From NCBI GenBank assembly GCA_902493985.1, contig CABURR010000074.1:1-6974 (forward strand): a DNA stretch of 6,974 nt. Direction: 5' to 3'. The DNA is from an uncultured Collinsella sp. GTDB taxonomy: Bacteria; Actinomycetota; Coriobacteriia; Coriobacteriales; Coriobacteriaceae. The translations under genes were made by a program, and so were the position numbers. This document shows, piece by piece, positions 4,349 through 6,974 of the stretch (the first letter of the stretch is position 1; each line of letters begins with the position of its first letter). The notes below the pieces were generated by a model that made no database searches, was not told the origin of the DNA, and worked only from the letters and a program-made list of their open reading frames with translations.

Positions 4349-6974
4349 ATGCTCATTCACCGTATAGCCGCACAGCTTTACACTGCCGAGGCGCTGCAGA
4401 CCGTCGAGGCCGGGCTCGATTCTGGCGAGGACGTGACGCTGGCCGTGTCTCAGTCGGGCCGAACGCTTATGGCCGCCGCCCAGTTTGCGCGTCGTCCGCG
4501 CCCCACGGTCTACGTCGTGAGTGGCGAGGATGCGGCCGATCGCGCCGCACGCAGTTTGGCCGCCTATGTGGGCCTGGCGCACGTGTGCCGCTTTCCCGAG
4601 CGCAAGGACTACCCTTGGCGCGAGCAGGCGCCCGACGACGCCGTGGTGGCCCAGCGTTGCGAGGCGCTCGGGCGCATCGTGCGCGGGGACAACTGCATCA
4701 TGGTCGCTTCGGCCCGCGCACTGCTGCGCTGCGTGCCGCCGGTCGAGAGTCGCTACTGGGAGTCCACTACTTTTGCGGTGGGCGAGGAGATTCCCTTTGA
4801 CGAGGTGCCGCAGCGTCTGGTGGGCATGGGCTACACCAATGCCGGCGCCGCCGACGCGCCCGGCCTGTTCCGTGTGCACGGCGACACCGTCGAGGTGTTT
4901 CCCGCGCAGGAAAAGGCGCCCATGCGCATTGAGTTCTTTGGCGACGAGATTGACCGCATCCGCCGCATGGTGAGTTCAACGGGCCAGACCATCGGCAATG
5001 AGGACAGCATCGAGATCTTCCCCTGTCGCGAGCTCGCACTCACTGACGACGCCGTCCACAACATGCACGTGGCGCTCTACCGCGCCAGCCAGGACGACAG
5101 TAAGCTGGCGGCACTGCTCGAGATGGTGGATGCGCGCATCGTCACGCCCGAGCTCGACCGCTTTTTGCCGGTGATGTACGGCCAGACCGTGAGCCCGCTG
5201 TCGCATGTGAGCGGCAAGGCGCTCGTGGTGCTGTCCGAGCCGCGCTCGCTGTTCGACGATTGCCTGCGCGCCTACGAGGATATCGAGGCACGTGCTGGCG
5301 AGGCGGGGGTCGATCGCCTAGATGGCTTGTACGTGCGTGCCCAGCAACTCGACTTTGGTTCCCAGCAACGCCTGAACTATGTGAGCCTCATCCGTGCCGG
5401 CGGTGCGGTTACGGCAGAGCTCAAGATTGAGCAGCCTGCCATCGCAGGCTCGGACAACCGTTTTATGACGCGCATCCAGGAGGTCGTGGGCAAGCGCTAT
5501 GCCTGCGTGTTTGCCATCCCCGACCGCGGTGCGCGCGAGTCGATGGAGCTCACCTTTGGCGACGAGGGCATTACCTTTGAGGAATCGCTGACCGCGGCGC
5601 CCGAAAATGCCGGCGCTATCGGCGACCGCGTGCGCGTGGCGGCGGCGGATTCCGCCGACCGTGCCGCACGCCAGGAGGCCCATGCTTCCATTCGCGAGCG
5701 CAAGGCCGACGCGCTCAACGCCCGCTCGCTCGAGGCGGGCGCCGCGCAGGCTGCCGCCGGCGCCGCCGTGCCCACCATCTCGCGCGGGCGCGTGACTTTT
5801 GTCGATGCCGCCCTGCCGCAGGGCGTGGTGGTGCCCGACGCCAATTTGGCCGTGTTCTCGATCGCCGACCTCAATGCCCGCATGGATGCCAACCGCGCGC
5901 GCAGCCGCCGCAAGGTTGACATTACGCAGATTACCTTCCCGTTTAAGCCGGGCGACTACGTGGTGCACGCTACCCACGGCATCGCGCTCTTTAGCGAGAT
6001 CGCGCGCCAGGAAGTGGGCGGCAAGGAACGCGACTACTTTTTGCTGGAATACGCCGATGGCGACAAGCTCTACGTGCCGCTGGAGCAGGTTGACCGCATT
6101 ACGCGCTACGTTGGTCCCGACGGTGATAAACCGCGCTTGACCAGACTCAACACCGCCGACTGGACGCGGGCTACCAACAAAGCGCGCAAGAATGCCAAAA
6201 AGCTGGCGTTTGACCTGGTCGACCTGTATACGCGCCGCTCATCGATTGCGGGCATCGCCTGCCCGCCCGACACGCCCGAGCAGATCGAGATGGAGGAGAG
6301 CTTCCCCTACGACGAGACACGCGACCAGCTGGAGGCTATCGCCGACATCAAGGCAGACATGGAGGCGCCCAAGCCCATGGACCGCCTGCTGTGCGGCGAC
6401 GTGGGTTTCGGCAAGACCGAGGTCGCCCTGCGCGCGGCCTTTAAGTGCGTGGACTCCGGCCGCCAGGTCATGGTGCTCTGCCCCACGACCATTCTGGCCC
6501 AACAGCACTACGAGACATTCTTTGAGCGTTTTGCCCCGTTTGGCTTGGAGGTCGAGGTACTCAGCCGCTTCCGCACGCCGGCGCAGCAAAAGCGCGCGCT
6601 CAAGGCGTTTGCCGAGGGCACGATTGATGTGCTCATCGGCACGCACCGTCTGCTTTCGGCCGACGTGAACCCCAAGAACCTGGGTATGGTGATCATCGAC
6701 GAAGAGCAGCGCTTTGGCGTGCAGCACAAGGAGCAGCTCAAGAACCTGCGCGAGCAGATTGACGTGCTCACGCTTTCGGCCACGCCGATTCCGCGAACCA
6801 TGCAGATGGCCACGAGCGGCGTGCGCGACATGAGCCTGATCACGACGCCGCCGACTGGGCGTCGTCCCGTGATCGTGCACGTGGGGGAGTACGACCCCGA
6901 CGTGGTGAGCGCGGCGATTCGCCTGGAGGTGGGTCGCGGCGGTCAGGTGTATTACGTGTCCAACCGCGTCAAGA
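4349..6974 (+). CDS. mfd: Transcription-repair coupling factor Mfd (3' end missing)
   Basis: The frame stays open from the ATG at 4349 to the window end: 875 codons of a protein usually near 1150-1200. Mfd binds RNA polymerase stalled at DNA damage, pushes it off by ATP-driven translocation and recruits UvrA. The N-terminal UvrB-like module includes RIEFFGDEIDRIR (about 193-205). The RNA-polymerase-interacting (CarD-like) domain runs about 533-590 (KPGDYVVHATHGI). The helicase module starts with ETRDQ (656-660), Walker A GDVGFGKT 683-690, DEEQ box 784-787 and SAT 810-812, then PRTMQMA. Helicase lobe 2 is cut shortly after it begins; the RecG-like translocation motif and the C-terminal domain D7 lie beyond the window. 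Walker A comes about 50 residues later than in E. coli Mfd, explained by an alanine-rich stretch at 434-475. The gene follows the strong hairpin by 25 bases and is probably regulated through that leader. Confidence 0.97.
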   Translation, partial: MLIHRIAAQLYTAEALQTVEAGLDSGEDVTLAVSQSGRTLMAAAQFARRPRPTVYVVSGEDAADRAARSLAAYVGLAHVCRFPERKDYPWREQAPDDAVVAQRCEALGRIVRGDNCIMVASARALLRCVPPVESRYWESTTFAVGEEIPFDEVPQRLVGMGYTNAGAADAPGLFRVHGDTVEVFPAQEKAPMRIEFFGDEIDRIRRMVSSTGQTIGNEDSIEIFPCRELALTDDAVHNMHVALYRASQDDSKLAALLEMVDARIVTPELDRFLPVMYGQTVSPLSHVSGKALVVLSEPRSLFDDCLRAYEDIEARAGEAGVDRLDGLYVRAQQLDFGSQQRLNYVSLIRAGGAVTAELKIEQPAIAGSDNRFMTRIQEVVGKRYACVFAIPDRGARESMELTFGDEGITFEESLTAAPENAGAIGDRVRVAAADSADRAARQEAHASIRERKADALNARSLEAGAAQAAAGAAVPTISRGRVTFVDAALPQGVVVPDANLAVFSIADLNARMDANRARSRRKVDITQITFPFKPGDYVVHATHGIALFSEIARQEVGGKERDYFLLEYADGDKLYVPLEQVDRITRYVGPDGDKPRLTRLNTADWTRATNKARKNAKKLAFDLVDLYTRRSSIAGIACPPDTPEQIEMEESFPYDETRDQLEAIADIKADMEAPKPMDRLLCGDVGFGKTEVALRAAFKCVDSGRQVMVLCPTTILAQQHYETFFERFAPFGLEVEVLSRFRTPAQQKRALKAFAEGTIDVLIGTHRLLSADVNPKNLGMVIIDEEQRFGVQHKEQLKNLREQIDVLTLSATPIPRTMQMATSGVRDMSLITTPPTGRRPVIVHVGEYDPDVVSAAIRLEVGRGGQVYYVSNRVK

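Noticed and set aside
4269..4367. 32-codon upstream ORF across the hairpin and overlapping the mfd start, a possible leader peptide
   Set aside because: No ribosome binding site precedes the ATG at 4269, the peptide has no run of a regulatory amino acid, and its ATG falls in the putative -10 hexamer.
4285..4800. 171-codon + strand frame overlapping the mfd start
   Set aside because: It is arginine- and alanine-rich out-of-frame translation of mfd. The mfd frame carries the conserved motifs and the ribosome site.
3551..4879. 442-codon open frame on the - strand spanning the ATP-grasp 3' end, the intergenic region and the mfd 5' end
   Set aside because: It overlaps two well-supported genes and the hairpin, with no recognisable motif or ribosome site. 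Long antisense frames are expected in this base composition.

Overview
The window is high-GC DNA (about 60% or a little more by eye) with four protein genes, all on the + strand, in an ordinary bacterial chromosomal arrangement. Strong G/C third positions, GGAGG-type ribosome binding sites and the gene families suggest an actinobacterial, probably Coriobacteriia-like (for example Collinsella-type), host. This is an inference from style and gene content, not a species identification.

Layout. Positions 1-1638 hold the 3' part of an ABC exporter that fuses a transmembrane domain to an ATPase domain; its start lies upstream of the window. A short gap with a terminator-like hairpin leads to nth (1702-2367), endonuclease III of base excision repair, with all catalytic and iron-sulfur residues present. 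Positions 2368-2659 have no long gene. They hold a 58-codon open frame resembling a degraded zinc ribbon, and the first copy of an imperfect 31-nt repeat. Positions 2660-4126 encode a circularly permuted ATP-grasp ligase of the glutathionylspermidine-synthase-like superfamily, substrate unknown, with a less G/C-biased codon choice than its neighbours. Positions 4127-4348 carry the second repeat copy and a strong hairpin followed by a T-tract. Positions 4349-6974 are the first 875 codons of mfd, the transcription-repair coupling factor, cut by the window end inside its helicase module.

Function. nth and mfd are both DNA-repair housekeeping genes (oxidised-base excision; removal of stalled RNA polymerase and UvrA recruitment). 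The ABC exporter and the ATP-grasp ligase have no evident link to them or to each other. The gaps and hairpins suggest separate transcription units rather than one operon.

The most unusual points are: the two diverged repeat copies bracketing the ATP-grasp gene, which hint at insertion or at old duplicated zinc-ribbon gene remnants; the hairpin so close to mfd that it must lie in the mfd leader; and an alanine-rich insert in Mfd. I found no CRISPR array, transposase, tRNA or rRNA, and no convincing new defence or biosynthetic system.
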